NCBI RefSeq assembly: GCF_018861295.1
Contig: NZ_JAHLDM010000018.1
Location: forward strand, 46,624-110,623
DNA: 64,000 bases
Source of the DNA: Clostridium_AD estertheticum_D
Lineage (GTDB): Bacteria; Bacillota; Clostridia; Clostridiales; Clostridiaceae
Direction of reading: 5' to 3'
A model generated the notes under the pieces. It did no database searches, was not told the origin of the DNA, and saw nothing but the letters and a program-made list of their open reading frames with translations. Both the position numbers and the translations under genes were made by a program. Positions 55,333-63,984 of the stretch are shown piece by piece (position 1 is the stretch's first letter; every line of letters begins with the position of its first letter).

Positions 55333-55361
55333 ATCGTACCATCTATAAATTGAATTGTCAA
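55333..55361 (-). promoter_or_regulatory. ilvN operon promoter
   Basis: On the minus strand a perfect TTGACA (55356-55361), a 17-base spacer and TACGAT (55333-55338), about 70 bases before the ilvN start. GGTACGA occurs twice just downstream, 23 bases apart; its meaning is unknown. Confidence 0.65.
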
Positions 55362-55392
55362 CCAAATTCAGAATACTTTTTTTATTGACTTA

Positions 55393-55421
55393 TTGACATA
55401 TTTTATTATTCGTAGTATATT
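55393..55421 (+). promoter_or_regulatory. distal leu operon promoter
   Basis: Perfect TTGACA (55393-55398), a 17-base spacer and TATATT (55416-55421), about 145 bases upstream of the T-box leader. Confidence 0.55.
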
Positions 55422-55513
55422 ATGTTTCAAGCGTATTTTTAGAAAGATACTGTTTTTTTAAATCTTACTAATATAAAAATAGTCATTTATATATTTTATA
55501 AGAGCTTAAGATA

Positions 55514-55542
55514 TTGACAAGCAGTCTTTTGTTTGATAAGAT
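55514..55542 (+). promoter_or_regulatory. proximal leu operon promoter
   Basis: Perfect TTGACA (55514-55519), a 17-base spacer and TAAGAT (55537-55542), with the predicted start just before the T-box. Confidence 0.7.
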
Positions 55543-55564
55543 TATCGCTAATATAATAAAAACT

Positions 55565-55815
55565 TTGACAGGGACAAATAGGCATCAGGATGTTTTACAG
55601 AGAAGGGATAAAGCTGTGAACCCTAAATAATCAGATGTTGAAACTTACCCTCGAGTTGTGAACTTAAACTAAGTTACACTTAAAAGTGTATTCACTCTTA
55701 AAAGTGTACTTATTAGTAGGTTTTACCGGTTTAATCCGTTATCTTAAAATAAGTTATAAATATGGGTGGTACCGCGACGGACTCTTCGCCCCAGTGAAGA
55801 TGTCTGTTTTTTTGT
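55565..55815 (+). promoter_or_regulatory. T-box leader of the leu operon (Leu, CUC specifier)
   Basis: The T-box core TGGGTGGTACCGCG is at 55763-55776, followed by a terminator hairpin (about 55777-55812) ending in seven T. Upstream, the stem I region has the AGAGA and GTGAACC blocks, and a CTC codon at 55650-55652 is well placed as the specifier for leucine tRNA. Uncharged tRNA-Leu would stabilise the antiterminator and turn on leuCDBA. From 55816 to 55932 nothing further is seen apart from the leuC ribosome site. Confidence 0.92.
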
Positions 55816-55932
55816 ACCCTTTTTTTAGTCCAAATTTATCAAAACATTCTGTTAATTTTATTTTAGAATATTCTTCAAAATAAATAATAACTTAGAAAAA
55901 GCTTTTAAATTTTATAAGGGAGGTTCAATTAT

Positions 55933-57195
55933 ATGGGAATGACGATGACGCAAAAAATACTAGCATCACACGCTGGCATGCAAGAGGTAAATGCCGGACA
56001 ATTAGTTATGGCAAATCTTGATTTAGTTTTAGGCAATGATATAACAACACCAGTTGCAATAAATGAGTTTAACAAAATGGGTGTTAATGAAGTTTTCGAT
56101 AAAAAGAAAATTGCTATAGTTCCAGATCATTTTGCTCCAAATAAAGACATAAAATCTGCTGAGCAATGCAAGTGCACCCGCGAATTTGTATATGAAAAGG
56201 GGATTGAAAATTACTTTGAGGTAGGGCAAATGGGGATAGAACATGCATTATTACCAGAAAAAGGACTTGTAGTATCTGGAGATGTTGTAATAGGTGCTGA
56301 TTCTCACACTTGTACTTATGGTGCTTTAGGTGCTTTTTCAACTGGAGTTGGCTCCACTGACATGGCAGCCGGAATGGCTAGTGGAAAATGTTGGTTTAAG
56401 ATTCCAGAAGCAATACAATTTATTTTAACTGGAAAAATGCAAAAATGGGTTTGTGGTAAGGATGTAATACTCCATATTATCGGAATGATTGGAGTAGATG
56501 GGGCACTGTATCAATCAATGGAATATACAGGATCTGGAGTTGCAAGCCTTTCTATGGATGACAGATTTACAATATCTAATATGGCCATTGAAGCAGGTGC
56601 CAAAAATGGAATATTTGAAGTTGACGATAAAACTTTAGAATATGTAAAAGAACATTCAACTAAAGCCCCTGTAATATTTAAGGCTGACGCTGATGCAACA
56701 TATTCAAGAATAATAAAGATTGATTTAAGTACTATAAGACCAACAATAGCCTTCCCCCACCTTCCAGATAACACCAGAACTATTGATGAGGTTGGCGAAG
56801 TTAAGATTGATCAAGTAGTTATTGGTTCTTGTACTAACGGAAGAATAGAAGATCTTCGAATGGCAGCAAGTATCTTCAAAGGTAAAAAGGTCGATCCTAA
56901 AATAAGAACACTAATCTTTCCTGCTACTCAAAAAATTTACCTTCAGGCCCTTCGCGAAGGTTTAATTGAAATATTTATAGAGGCTGGAGTTGCAGTAAGT
57001 ACTCCAACTTGTGGACCTTGCCTTGGTGGATACATGGGAGTGCTTGCAAATGGTGAGCGGGCTTTGTCTACTACAAACAGAAACTTTGTTGGCAGAATGG
57101 GCCATCCCGGAAGTGAAGTATATCTTTGCAGTCCAGCAATAGCCGCAGCATCAGCAATAACCGGAAAAATTTCGTCTCCAGAGGAGGTAATGTAA
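55933..57195 (+). CDS. leuC: 3-isopropylmalate dehydratase, large subunit
   Basis: 420 residues, aconitase family, the shorter form found in many Firmicutes and archaea. With LeuD it isomerises 2-isopropylmalate to 3-isopropylmalate using a [4Fe-4S] cluster. Cluster Cys residues are in IGSCTNGRIEDL and the TCGPCLGG block. The ATG at 55933 follows GGGAGG by nine bases. It is the first gene after the T-box leader and its stop overlaps the leuD start by one base. Confidence 0.96.
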   Translation: MGMTMTQKILASHAGMQEVNAGQLVMANLDLVLGNDITTPVAINEFNKMGVNEVFDKKKIAIVPDHFAPNKDIKSAEQCKCTREFVYEKGIENYFEVGQMGIEHALLPEKGLVVSGDVVIGADSHTCTYGALGAFSTGVGSTDMAAGMASGKCWFKIPEAIQFILTGKMQKWVCGKDVILHIIGMIGVDGALYQSMEYTGSGVASLSMDDRFTISNMAIEAGAKNGIFEVDDKTLEYVKEHSTKAPVIFKADADATYSRIIKIDLSTIRPTIAFPHLPDNTRTIDEVGEVKIDQVVIGSCTNGRIEDLRMAASIFKGKKVDPKIRTLIFPATQKIYLQALREGLIEIFIEAGVAVSTPTCGPCLGGYMGVLANGERALSTTNRNFVGRMGHPGSEVYLCSPAIAAASAITGKISSPEEVM

Positions 57196-57686
57196 TGTTT
57201 AAAGGAAAAGCTATAAAATATGGTAATAATGTAGATACTGATGTTATAATTCCCGCAAGATATCTTAATACCTCAGATGCAAACGAACTTGCATCTCATT
57301 GCATGGAGGATATAGATAAAAATTTTACTAGCAAAGTTAAAAATGGTGACATAATGGTTGCTGGTAAAAACTTCGGTTGTGGATCTTCAAGGGAGCATGC
57401 CCCTCTTGCTATAAAAACTTCAGGAATTAGTTGTATAATTGCTGAAAACTTTGCAAGAATATTCTACAGAAACTCAATTAATATAGGTTTACCAATACTC
57501 GAATGCACCGAGGCTGCCGAGGATATTGAAGAAGGAAATGAAATATCCGTTGATGTTATTTCTGGAGTTATCACAAATACCACAAAAGGAAAAACTTATA
57601 TGGCAATACCATTTCCAGCATTTATGCAAGATATCATAGCTTCACAGGGACTTATTAATTATCTTAAAGAAAGGACTGAGGATTAA
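57195..57686 (+). CDS. leuD: 3-isopropylmalate dehydratase, small subunit
   Basis: 163 residues from the ATG at 57195, which overlaps the leuC stop (TAATG) and has GAGGAGG upstream. An in-frame ATG at 57126 lies inside leuC and is rejected. The swivel domain completes the LeuC active site, with family motifs YGNNVDTDVIIPARYL and GCGSSREHAP. The stop overlaps the leuB start by one base, so leuC, leuD and leuB are tightly coupled. Confidence 0.96.
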   Translation: MFKGKAIKYGNNVDTDVIIPARYLNTSDANELASHCMEDIDKNFTSKVKNGDIMVAGKNFGCGSSREHAPLAIKTSGISCIIAENFARIFYRNSINIGLPILECTEAAEDIEEGNEISVDVISGVITNTTKGKTYMAIPFPAFMQDIIASQGLINYLKERTED

Positions 57687-58759
57687 TGAAAAAAATAGCA
57701 GTAATTCGTGGAGATGGAATTGGACCAGAGATTGTTGATGGTGCAATTAAGGTATTAGATGTAATATCTCAAAAATATAATATCCCATTTGTTTATACAA
57801 ATCTTTTAATGGGTGGGGTAGCTATAGATGAAACTGGAGTACCTCTTCCAAAAGAAACAATAGACATTTGTAAACGGAGTGATGCGGTTTTACTTGGTTC
57901 TGTCGGTGGTCCTAAGTGGGATAAACTTCCTGGTGATCAAAGACCAGAAGCTGGACTTCTTGGAATTAGAAAAGCCCTTGAGGTTTTTGCAAACCTAAGA
58001 CCTGCTATTCTTTTTCCACAATTAAAGGAAGCTTCAGCTCTTAAGCCAGAAGTTCTTAAAGGTAATATTGATATTATGGTTATACGTGAATTAACAGGTG
58101 GTATATATTTTGGTGAAAAATCTAGAATAGACCTACCCTCTGGTGGCCAAAAAGCATGGGATACAATGGCTTACTCAACTTATGAAATAGATAGAATAGC
58201 CCGTATTGGTTTTGAAACTGCAAGAAAAAGGACTAAAAAGCTTACATTAGTTGATAAAGCAAATGTGCTTGAGACATCAAGACTGTGGAGAGAAATTGTT
58301 CTAAAAATGTCTGCTGATTACCCAGATGTAACTCTTGAAGTACAATTAGTTGATAGTTGTGCAATGCAACTTATAAAAAATCCAGGACAATTTGATACTA
58401 TTCTAACTGAAAATATGTTCGGTGATATCCTAAGTGATGAAGCTTCAATGCTTACTGGATCGCTTGGAATGTTACCTTCTGCAAGCTTAGGCAATGGCAC
58501 TCTTGGTATATATGAACCAATACATGGCTCAGCACCAGATATTGCAGGTAAAGATATCGCCAATCCAATTGCAACTATAATGAGCGCTGCAATGCTGCTT
58601 AGATATAGCTTTAATATGGAAGATGCTGCAAAAAATATTGAAGATGCAGTATCTAAAGTTTTAGATGATAAATATAGAACAATTGACATTATGCAGCCTA
58701 ACATGAAGTGTGTTGGAACTATAGAAATGTCAAAACTTATCGCAAATGAAATAAAATAG
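57686..58759 (+). CDS. leuB: 3-isopropylmalate dehydrogenase
   Basis: 357 residues, full length. NAD-dependent oxidative decarboxylation of 3-isopropylmalate to 2-ketoisocaproate. Motifs include IRGDGIGPEIV at the N-terminus, RELTGGIYFGEK with a substrate Arg, the catalytic Tyr in MAYSTYEIDRI, and the metal-binding Asp residues in NMFGDILSDEASM. It starts one base into the leuD stop. Confidence 0.97.
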   Translation: MKKIAVIRGDGIGPEIVDGAIKVLDVISQKYNIPFVYTNLLMGGVAIDETGVPLPKETIDICKRSDAVLLGSVGGPKWDKLPGDQRPEAGLLGIRKALEVFANLRPAILFPQLKEASALKPEVLKGNIDIMVIRELTGGIYFGEKSRIDLPSGGQKAWDTMAYSTYEIDRIARIGFETARKRTKKLTLVDKANVLETSRLWREIVLKMSADYPDVTLEVQLVDSCAMQLIKNPGQFDTILTENMFGDILSDEASMLTGSLGMLPSASLGNGTLGIYEPIHGSAPDIAGKDIANPIATIMSAAMLLRYSFNMEDAAKNIEDAVSKVLDDKYRTIDIMQPNMKCVGTIEMSKLIANEIK

Positions 58760-58797
58760 ACATATTTATTTTAATATTCTAAAGGGAGATGTTTAAA

Positions 58798-60462
58798 TTG
58801 TCATATAAAAAATATAAACCTTATGGTGGTATAAATATTAAGGATCGTCAGTGGCCTAATAAACTAATTGAAAAGGCTCCCATTTGGTGTAGCGTTGATT
58901 TAAGAGATGGCAATCAATCTCTTCCTATTCCAATGAACGTTGATGAGAAAGTTAAATTATTCAAACTTCTTGTGGATATTGGTTTTAAAGAAATAGAAGT
59001 AGGTTTCCCTTCCGCCTCAAATACTGAATATCAATTTTTAAGAACACTTATAGAAGATGATCTTATTCCTGAAGATGTAACTATTCAAGTTTTAACACAA
59101 TCAAGAGAACATTTAATCAAGAAAACCTTTGAAGCTCTCAAAGGAGCGAAAAAAGCAATTGTCCACCTTTATAATTCAACTTCAGTTTTACAACGAAGAG
59201 TTGTTTTTCAAAAAAGCAAACAAGAAATTATTGATATTGGAGTAACTGGTGCAAAACTTCTAATGAAATACAAAGATAAATACCCAGAAACGGATTTTTC
59301 TTTTGAATATTCTCCTGAAAGTTTTACTGGAACAGAGCTTGAATATTCTCTTCAAATTTGCGAAGCCATATTAGATGTTTGGAACCCAACATCATCAAAG
59401 AAAGTTATTTTAAACTTACCATCAACAGTAGAAATGGCCACTCCTAATATTTATGCAGATCAAATTGAATGGTTCTGCATGAATGTTAAAAGGAGAGAAA
59501 ACATTATTATAAGTCTTCATACTCATAACGATAGGGGTACTTGTACTGCGGCTTCCGAGCTTGGAATTCTTGCAGGGGCTGACAGAATTGAGGGTACACT
59601 TTTTGGAAATGGTGAACGAACTGGAAATCTTGATCTTATGACTATGGCTTTAAACATGCATGTTCAAGGAATAGATTCTAAATTAGATTTTTCAAATCTT
59701 TATGAAATTGTAGATATATATGAATTATGCACAAGGATGAAGGTACACGAGCGTCATCCATATGCTGGTAAACTTGTCTACACAGCATTTTCTGGATCAC
59801 ACCAAGATGCAATCAAAAAAGGACTTAAAGCCCTTAAAGATGAAAATAATAATTATTGGGATGTTCCATATCTTCCAATTGACCCACATGATGTCGGACG
59901 AGATTACGAGGAAGTTATTCGTATTAACAGTCAATCCGGTAAAGGCGGTGCTGCATTTATAATGGAAAACGAATTTGGTTTTATTTTACCAAAGGCTATG
60001 CAGGCTGATTTTGGTAATATAGTGAAAAATAAGACCGACCTACTTGGTACAGAACTATTAGGAAATCAAATTTATGATTTATTTGAAAAGGAATACTTAA
60101 ATTTAAAAAGTCCAAATCTATTGAAAAATTATACCATTCAATCAGTACAAAATGTTGAAACAGATGAAAATATAGTAAATATCAATGCTCTAATTTCAGT
60201 AAACGGGAAAGAAATGAATATTTCCGGTGTAGGTAATGGTCCAGTAGATGCATTCTTCAATGCACTACATAAATCAAATATTAATGGCTATAACTTTATA
60301 TCTTATGATGAACATGCTCTAGGTAGTGGCTCAAATTCAAAAGCTGCCACTTATATACAAATAGAATACAATGACAAAAGGTATTTTGGAGTTGGTGTTT
60401 CTGCAAATATTGATACAGCTTCACTAAATGCTTTATTTAGTGCTATTAATAGAAAAAGCTAA
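58798..60462 (+). CDS. leuA: 2-isopropylmalate synthase, long type (LeuA type 2)
   Basis: 554 residues from a TTG at 58798, nine bases after GGGAG, giving MSYKKYKPYGG; the ATG at 58789 is only one base from the ribosome site. It condenses acetyl-CoA with 2-ketoisovalerate, the committed step of leucine synthesis. TIM barrel with CSVDLRDGNQSL and the metal His pair in SLHTHNDRGT; the C-terminal 130 or so residues are the allosteric leucine-binding domain. The N-terminal leader and overall length match the yeast/actinobacterial type rather than the LeuA type 1 of about 510 residues. It is the last gene of the operon. Confidence 0.94.
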   Translation: MSYKKYKPYGGINIKDRQWPNKLIEKAPIWCSVDLRDGNQSLPIPMNVDEKVKLFKLLVDIGFKEIEVGFPSASNTEYQFLRTLIEDDLIPEDVTIQVLTQSREHLIKKTFEALKGAKKAIVHLYNSTSVLQRRVVFQKSKQEIIDIGVTGAKLLMKYKDKYPETDFSFEYSPESFTGTELEYSLQICEAILDVWNPTSSKKVILNLPSTVEMATPNIYADQIEWFCMNVKRRENIIISLHTHNDRGTCTAASELGILAGADRIEGTLFGNGERTGNLDLMTMALNMHVQGIDSKLDFSNLYEIVDIYELCTRMKVHERHPYAGKLVYTAFSGSHQDAIKKGLKALKDENNNYWDVPYLPIDPHDVGRDYEEVIRINSQSGKGGAAFIMENEFGFILPKAMQADFGNIVKNKTDLLGTELLGNQIYDLFEKEYLNLKSPNLLKNYTIQSVQNVETDENIVNINALISVNGKEMNISGVGNGPVDAFFNALHKSNINGYNFISYDEHALGSGSNSKAATYIQIEYNDKRYFGVGVSANIDTASLNALFSAINRKS

Positions 60463-60468
60463 TATGAT

Positions 60469-60503
60469 AAAGGAAGTTTGAGTATTACACTCAAACTCCC
60501 TTT
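60469..60503. terminator. bidirectional terminator between leuA and the EutP-like gene
   Basis: A stem of about 15 bp with one mismatch (60469-60483 with 60489-60503) lies between convergent genes and is followed by T/A-rich DNA on both sides. Confidence 0.75.
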
Positions 60504-60504
60504 A

Positions 60505-60939
60505 TTATGATTTTATAAGGTACTCTTTTAAATCCTCTACACCTTGTCTACCAAATGCACTTACCTTGAAAATTCTTTCTACACCTGCATTTAATAAAAA
60601 TTCTTCTGCTATTTTTATATTATTTTCATCACGACATAGATCTATTTTTGTAATAATCCCAATAACTGGTTTTGCAAATCTACTAGCAAAACTCGGTGGA
60701 AAAACACTATTTTCCTCCGTACAATCCTGAACCATAGCAATTACATCGCTGTCTACAGATGTAATTATAAGTGCATTATAAAAAAATCTACTTTCAATAT
60801 ACTCACCAGGAGTATCTATAATGCTATCAATAATTTCAACTGTCTGCGTCTTTTTATAAAAAAGTTTTTTTTCATTTAATGCTTGAGTCAGAGTAGTCTT
60901 GCCACAACTTGTTTTTCCAATTAACATTAACTTTTTCAT
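60505..60939 (-). CDS. eutP: EutP/PduV-family small GTPase of bacterial microcompartments
   Basis: 144 residues. Ras-like GTPase motifs: P-loop GKTSCGKTT (about 8-16), G3 DTPGEY, G4 TKIDL and G5 SAFG. EutP/PduV proteins accompany microcompartment operons; PduV is linked to microcompartment positioning and EutP has been described as an acetate kinase, so its exact role is unsettled. It is the last gene of a three-gene unit with an EutS-like shell protein and an alcohol dehydrogenase. GGAGG lies 4 bases before the ATG. Confidence 0.87.
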   Translation of the reverse strand: MKKLMLIGKTSCGKTTLTQALNEKKLFYKKTQTVEIIDSIIDTPGEYIESRFFYNALIITSVDSDVIAMVQDCTEENSVFPPSFASRFAKPVIGIITKIDLCRDENNIKIAEEFLLNAGVERIFKVSAFGRQGVEDLKEYLIKS

Positions 60940-60947
60940 ATACCCTC

Positions 60948-61292
60948 CTAAGATTTAGTTATGCTACACTCAGCAAAATTAAGAACACTCGTAAGAAGTT
61001 TTAAAACCTGCGTAAGTGCTGACTCTACACTACCTACATCCCCAATTATAACCACCGTTCCACTAAATCTATCTACAAAACCAATTGTTACATCTGCTGC
61101 CTTTGTCGCAACATCTGCGGCTATGATAGCAGCCTCTCCAGGTGTTATTGTAAGTATCCCAAGGGCGCCCATATTCTCTGATATAAGTCCTAGCTTTTTA
61201 TATAAATCTTTGTTTGGATTTGCAATTAAATGGGCTAATGTAACTTGCTTTCCCGGAACATATTCCTGTATTACCCTTTGTTTATCTTCCAT
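60948..61292 (-). CDS. eutS: microcompartment shell protein, EutS/PduU type (circularly permuted BMC domain)
   Basis: 114 residues, the size of EutS/PduU. It starts with a polar segment and the VTLAHLIANPN motif typical of the permuted subfamily, then the BMC core GALGILTITPGEAAIIAADVA and SGTVVIIGDVGSVESAL. Such proteins form hexamers capped by a small beta barrel in the microcompartment shell. No other shell protein is in this window, so a compartment would need partners encoded elsewhere. GGGAG lies a rather long 13 bases before the ATG. Confidence 0.92.
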   Translation of the reverse strand: MEDKQRVIQEYVPGKQVTLAHLIANPNKDLYKKLGLISENMGALGILTITPGEAAIIAADVATKAADVTIGFVDRFSGTVVIIGDVGSVESALTQVLKLLTSVLNFAECSITKS

Positions 61293-61312
61293 AATATTTT
61301 AGCAACTCCCTG

Positions 61313-62479
61313 TTAATTATTATAAACTTTATTAAATAGAGTTATTATTTCTTCAAGCCTTGGCACCCTAGGATTAGTTTGCGTACATCTATCCTCTATG
61401 GCAATACTCGCCATTTCATTAACTTCCCTTTTAAAATCTTCTTCCTTTATTCCAGCTTCTTTCAGTGTTGTAGGAATATTTAATTCCTTTAGGATCATAT
61501 TTATAGCTATTATTAAGCTTTTTACTCCTTCGTAAGCATTTGATGATGGCAATCCTAATATTTTAGCTATTTCTGAATATCTTTTGGCAGCATATGTATA
61601 TTCATTTGAATTAAAATCTTTTATATCTGCATTAAATTCTATTACATATGGGAGTAATATAGCATTAGCTCTTCCATGCGACACATGGAATTTTGCACCA
61701 ATGATATGTGCCATTCCATGATTTAATCCTAAAGATGCATTGTTAAATGCTATTCCGGCAATACAAGAAGCATTGTGCATTTTAGTTCTTGCTTCTAAAT
61801 TATTACCATCCTTATATGCATTTATTAAGTTCTGAAAAACTAATTTTATAGATTTTTCAGCCAAGGCATCTGTATAATCGGTTGCCCTTGTCGACACGAA
61901 TGCTTCTATATCATGAGTTAGTACATCCATTCCTGTATCTGCTGTTATAAAATCGGGTACTGTACTCACAAGTTCTGCGACTAATATAGCCTCATCCGGT
62001 TGTAACTCCTCTGATATTAACGGATACTTTATATTCTTATTTTTATCTGTAATTACAGAAATACTTGTAACCTCAGAGCCGGTACCACTGGTTGTAGGTA
62101 TAGCTATAAGCTTAATTTTTTTATTACTTTCTATATTAGAACCCATATTAGCTTTTAGTTTTAAATTAAAATCGCATATCGCCTTTGCTGCATCTATTGC
62201 AGACCCTCCACCCAAAGCTATAACTACATCCGGATTAAATTTCATCATAACTTCAATACCTTTTGCCACAATTTCAATTGATGGATCTGGTACAATATCT
62301 GAAAAAACAATATACTCAACATTGCCCTTTGAAATTTCATCAGTAATTTTATTTATAACACCTGACTTTACCATAAAAGGGTCAGTTACTATAAATGCCT
62401 TATGACAATTAAGTTGGCTTAATCTTTTTAATGAACCTTCTCCAAAAAATACTTGTGTTCTAAAGCTAAAATTTTTCAT
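61313..62479 (-). CDS. eutG: iron-containing alcohol dehydrogenase, EutG/PduQ-like
   Basis: 388 residues from the ATG at 62479 (AAAGGA 8 bases upstream); an earlier ATG three codons upstream lies in the ribosome site. Group III Fe-dependent dehydrogenase: NAD motif ALGGGSAIDAAKA near residue 90, SGTGSEVTS, and the metal His residues in LNHGMAHIIGAKFHVSHGR. It would reduce acetaldehyde or propionaldehyde to the alcohol and regenerate NAD inside a microcompartment. First gene of the three-gene unit. A cytosolic butanol or ethanol dehydrogenase is the alternative, but the shell-protein neighbour favours EutG/PduQ. Confidence 0.87.
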   Translation of the reverse strand: MKNFSFRTQVFFGEGSLKRLSQLNCHKAFIVTDPFMVKSGVINKITDEISKGNVEYIVFSDIVPDPSIEIVAKGIEVMMKFNPDVVIALGGGSAIDAAKAICDFNLKLKANMGSNIESNKKIKLIAIPTTSGTGSEVTSISVITDKNKNIKYPLISEELQPDEAILVAELVSTVPDFITADTGMDVLTHDIEAFVSTRATDYTDALAEKSIKLVFQNLINAYKDGNNLEARTKMHNASCIAGIAFNNASLGLNHGMAHIIGAKFHVSHGRANAILLPYVIEFNADIKDFNSNEYTYAAKRYSEIAKILGLPSSNAYEGVKSLIIAINMILKELNIPTTLKEAGIKEEDFKREVNEMASIAIEDRCTQTNPRVPRLEEIITLFNKVYNN

Positions 62480-62592
62480 TAACATCATCCTTTCACAATA
62501 AAATCCAAATAAAACGATTACACAGTTTGATTTATTCTATCACATTTTGTATAAAAAAGAAAAGTTCAATAAAAATACATATAATTAATATT

Positions 62593-63588
62593 CTACTTTT
62601 TATTTTTATTTAATCTATAATTTCTTAAAATTTGATCCATAATTTTATTTGTTCGCGCGCCGCTAATTCCTTTACTTGGGCACACTTCCAGACCGTTAAG
62701 TTCATTTACTATGCTTTGAATCAATTGCTGCTGAATATGAACCGGCTTTACTATGTTAAATGGAGTGATACCATTAATTGTTGTCAATAAAACTGGCTCT
62801 GCTCCAAAAGTGGAAAATGATATTTTCCCCAGGCTTCCAATAATCTCATTCATATCATAATTAGAAAAACTTGAGAAACACCAAGTCCCTGTTCCCTTGA
62901 CACCAGACTCAAAGGCTAGTGAAGCTGTCACAATATCTTCCGCATCATATAATTTAGCTTGATTATCTGCATAACCACAGGCTTTCTCAATTGGTCCCAG
63001 AATATAATCTAAAACATCTAATGTATGAGAAGCAAGGTCCATAAATTCTCCTCCTCCTGAAATCTCAGGAATAACTCTCCACGGAAACTCACCAGACTTT
63101 GAATCTATTTTTAATGCCTTTTTATATAACACAACTGTAACGAAACGTATTTCTCCAATTTCACCTGATTCAATTAATTCTTTAACCTTATTAAAACGAT
63201 CCAAGGCCCTCCTGTAATATGCAACAAATAATGGGACTCCAGCATTCTCACACGCCTGTATCATAGCAGTGCATTCTTCGAAATTGCGAGCCATAGGTTT
63301 TTCAACATAAACTGGCTTTCCAGCCTCTGCACATTTTAATGTATATTCTTTATGAAATGCAGGTGGCGTAGCTATATAAACAACATCAACATCAGGATCA
63401 TTTATTAATTCTTCTGCATTATCATACCACTTTGGCACATTGTGGCGAGTCGCATAATCCTTTGCAAGTTCCCCATTACGCCTCATAACAGCTACCAATT
63501 GTGAATTTTTTGCCAGTTGAAATCCTGGACCACTTTTAACCTCAGTCACATCTCCACATCCAATGATTCCCCAACGTATTGTCTTCAT
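62593..63588 (-). CDS. Gfo/Idh/MocA-family oxidoreductase
   Basis: 331 residues. An N-terminal Rossmann domain (IRWGIIGCGDVTEVK) with the family EKP motif in VYVEKPMARNFEE (Lys near residue 95), and a C-terminal substrate domain with DLASHTLDVLDY. These enzymes oxidise or reduce sugar-like substrates such as inositol, glucose-fructose or dehydrogenated sugars with NAD(P). No partner gene lies beside it: the microcompartment unit downstream has its own start, and the rRNA operon lies upstream. Substrate unknown. AAGGAG before the ATG. Confidence 0.88.
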   Translation of the reverse strand: MKTIRWGIIGCGDVTEVKSGPGFQLAKNSQLVAVMRRNGELAKDYATRHNVPKWYDNAEELINDPDVDVVYIATPPAFHKEYTLKCAEAGKPVYVEKPMARNFEECTAMIQACENAGVPLFVAYYRRALDRFNKVKELIESGEIGEIRFVTVVLYKKALKIDSKSGEFPWRVIPEISGGGEFMDLASHTLDVLDYILGPIEKACGYADNQAKLYDAEDIVTASLAFESGVKGTGTWCFSSFSNYDMNEIIGSLGKISFSTFGAEPVLLTTINGITPFNIVKPVHIQQQLIQSIVNELNGLEVCPSKGISGARTNKIMDQILRNYRLNKNKK

Positions 63589-63771
63589 AGCAACCTATCT
63601 CCTTTTTCATTATATTCATTTAAAACTTTATTTTAGCTACATAATCTTTATTATTTAGATATTTTAATATAAGTATATCAAAAATGTATAGTATTAGTAA
63701 AGAATTTCAATTCAATGTTTATATAAATTTAAAAAGATAACACTAAAAGTATCCTCTTATAATATTAACGC

Positions 63772-63804
63772 AAAAAAACACTAAGATAAACTTAGTGTTT
63801 TTTT
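63772..63804 (-). terminator. rRNA operon terminator
   Basis: A perfect 14-bp stem (63772-63785 with 63791-63804) and a 5-base loop, with seven A on the left arm giving the T tract on the minus strand just after the 5S gene. Confidence 0.85.
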
Positions 63805-63808
63805 ATTA

Positions 63809-63925
63809 CCTGGCGACAACCTACTCTTCCACAAGGTCACCCCTGCAGTACCATTGGCGCATTGAAGCTTAACCGACCTGTTCGGTATGGGAAGGGGTGT
63901 TACCTTCATGCCATAATCACCAGAT
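63809..63925 (-). rRNA. rrf: 5S ribosomal RNA
   Basis: About 117 bases. The minus strand starts TCTGGTGATTATGGCATGAA and contains the conserved CCCATACCGAACAGG and ends with GTCGCCAGG, pairing with the 5' end. Ends are estimated from helix I. It is followed by a strong terminator and preceded by the 23S 3' end. Confidence 0.95.
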
Positions 63926-63984
63926 GAGAATATAAATATTCTCTGAAAATTGCACAGTGTTTTCGCATTTTATTATTATATCTT

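Noticed and set aside
57126..57194. Longer LeuD starting inside leuC
   Set aside because: The ATG at 57195 overlaps the leuC stop, has GAGGAGG upstream and yields the usual LeuD N-terminus.
58318..58704. 128-codon open frame on the minus strand
   Set aside because: Antisense to leuB, with no start signal and no recognisable domain.
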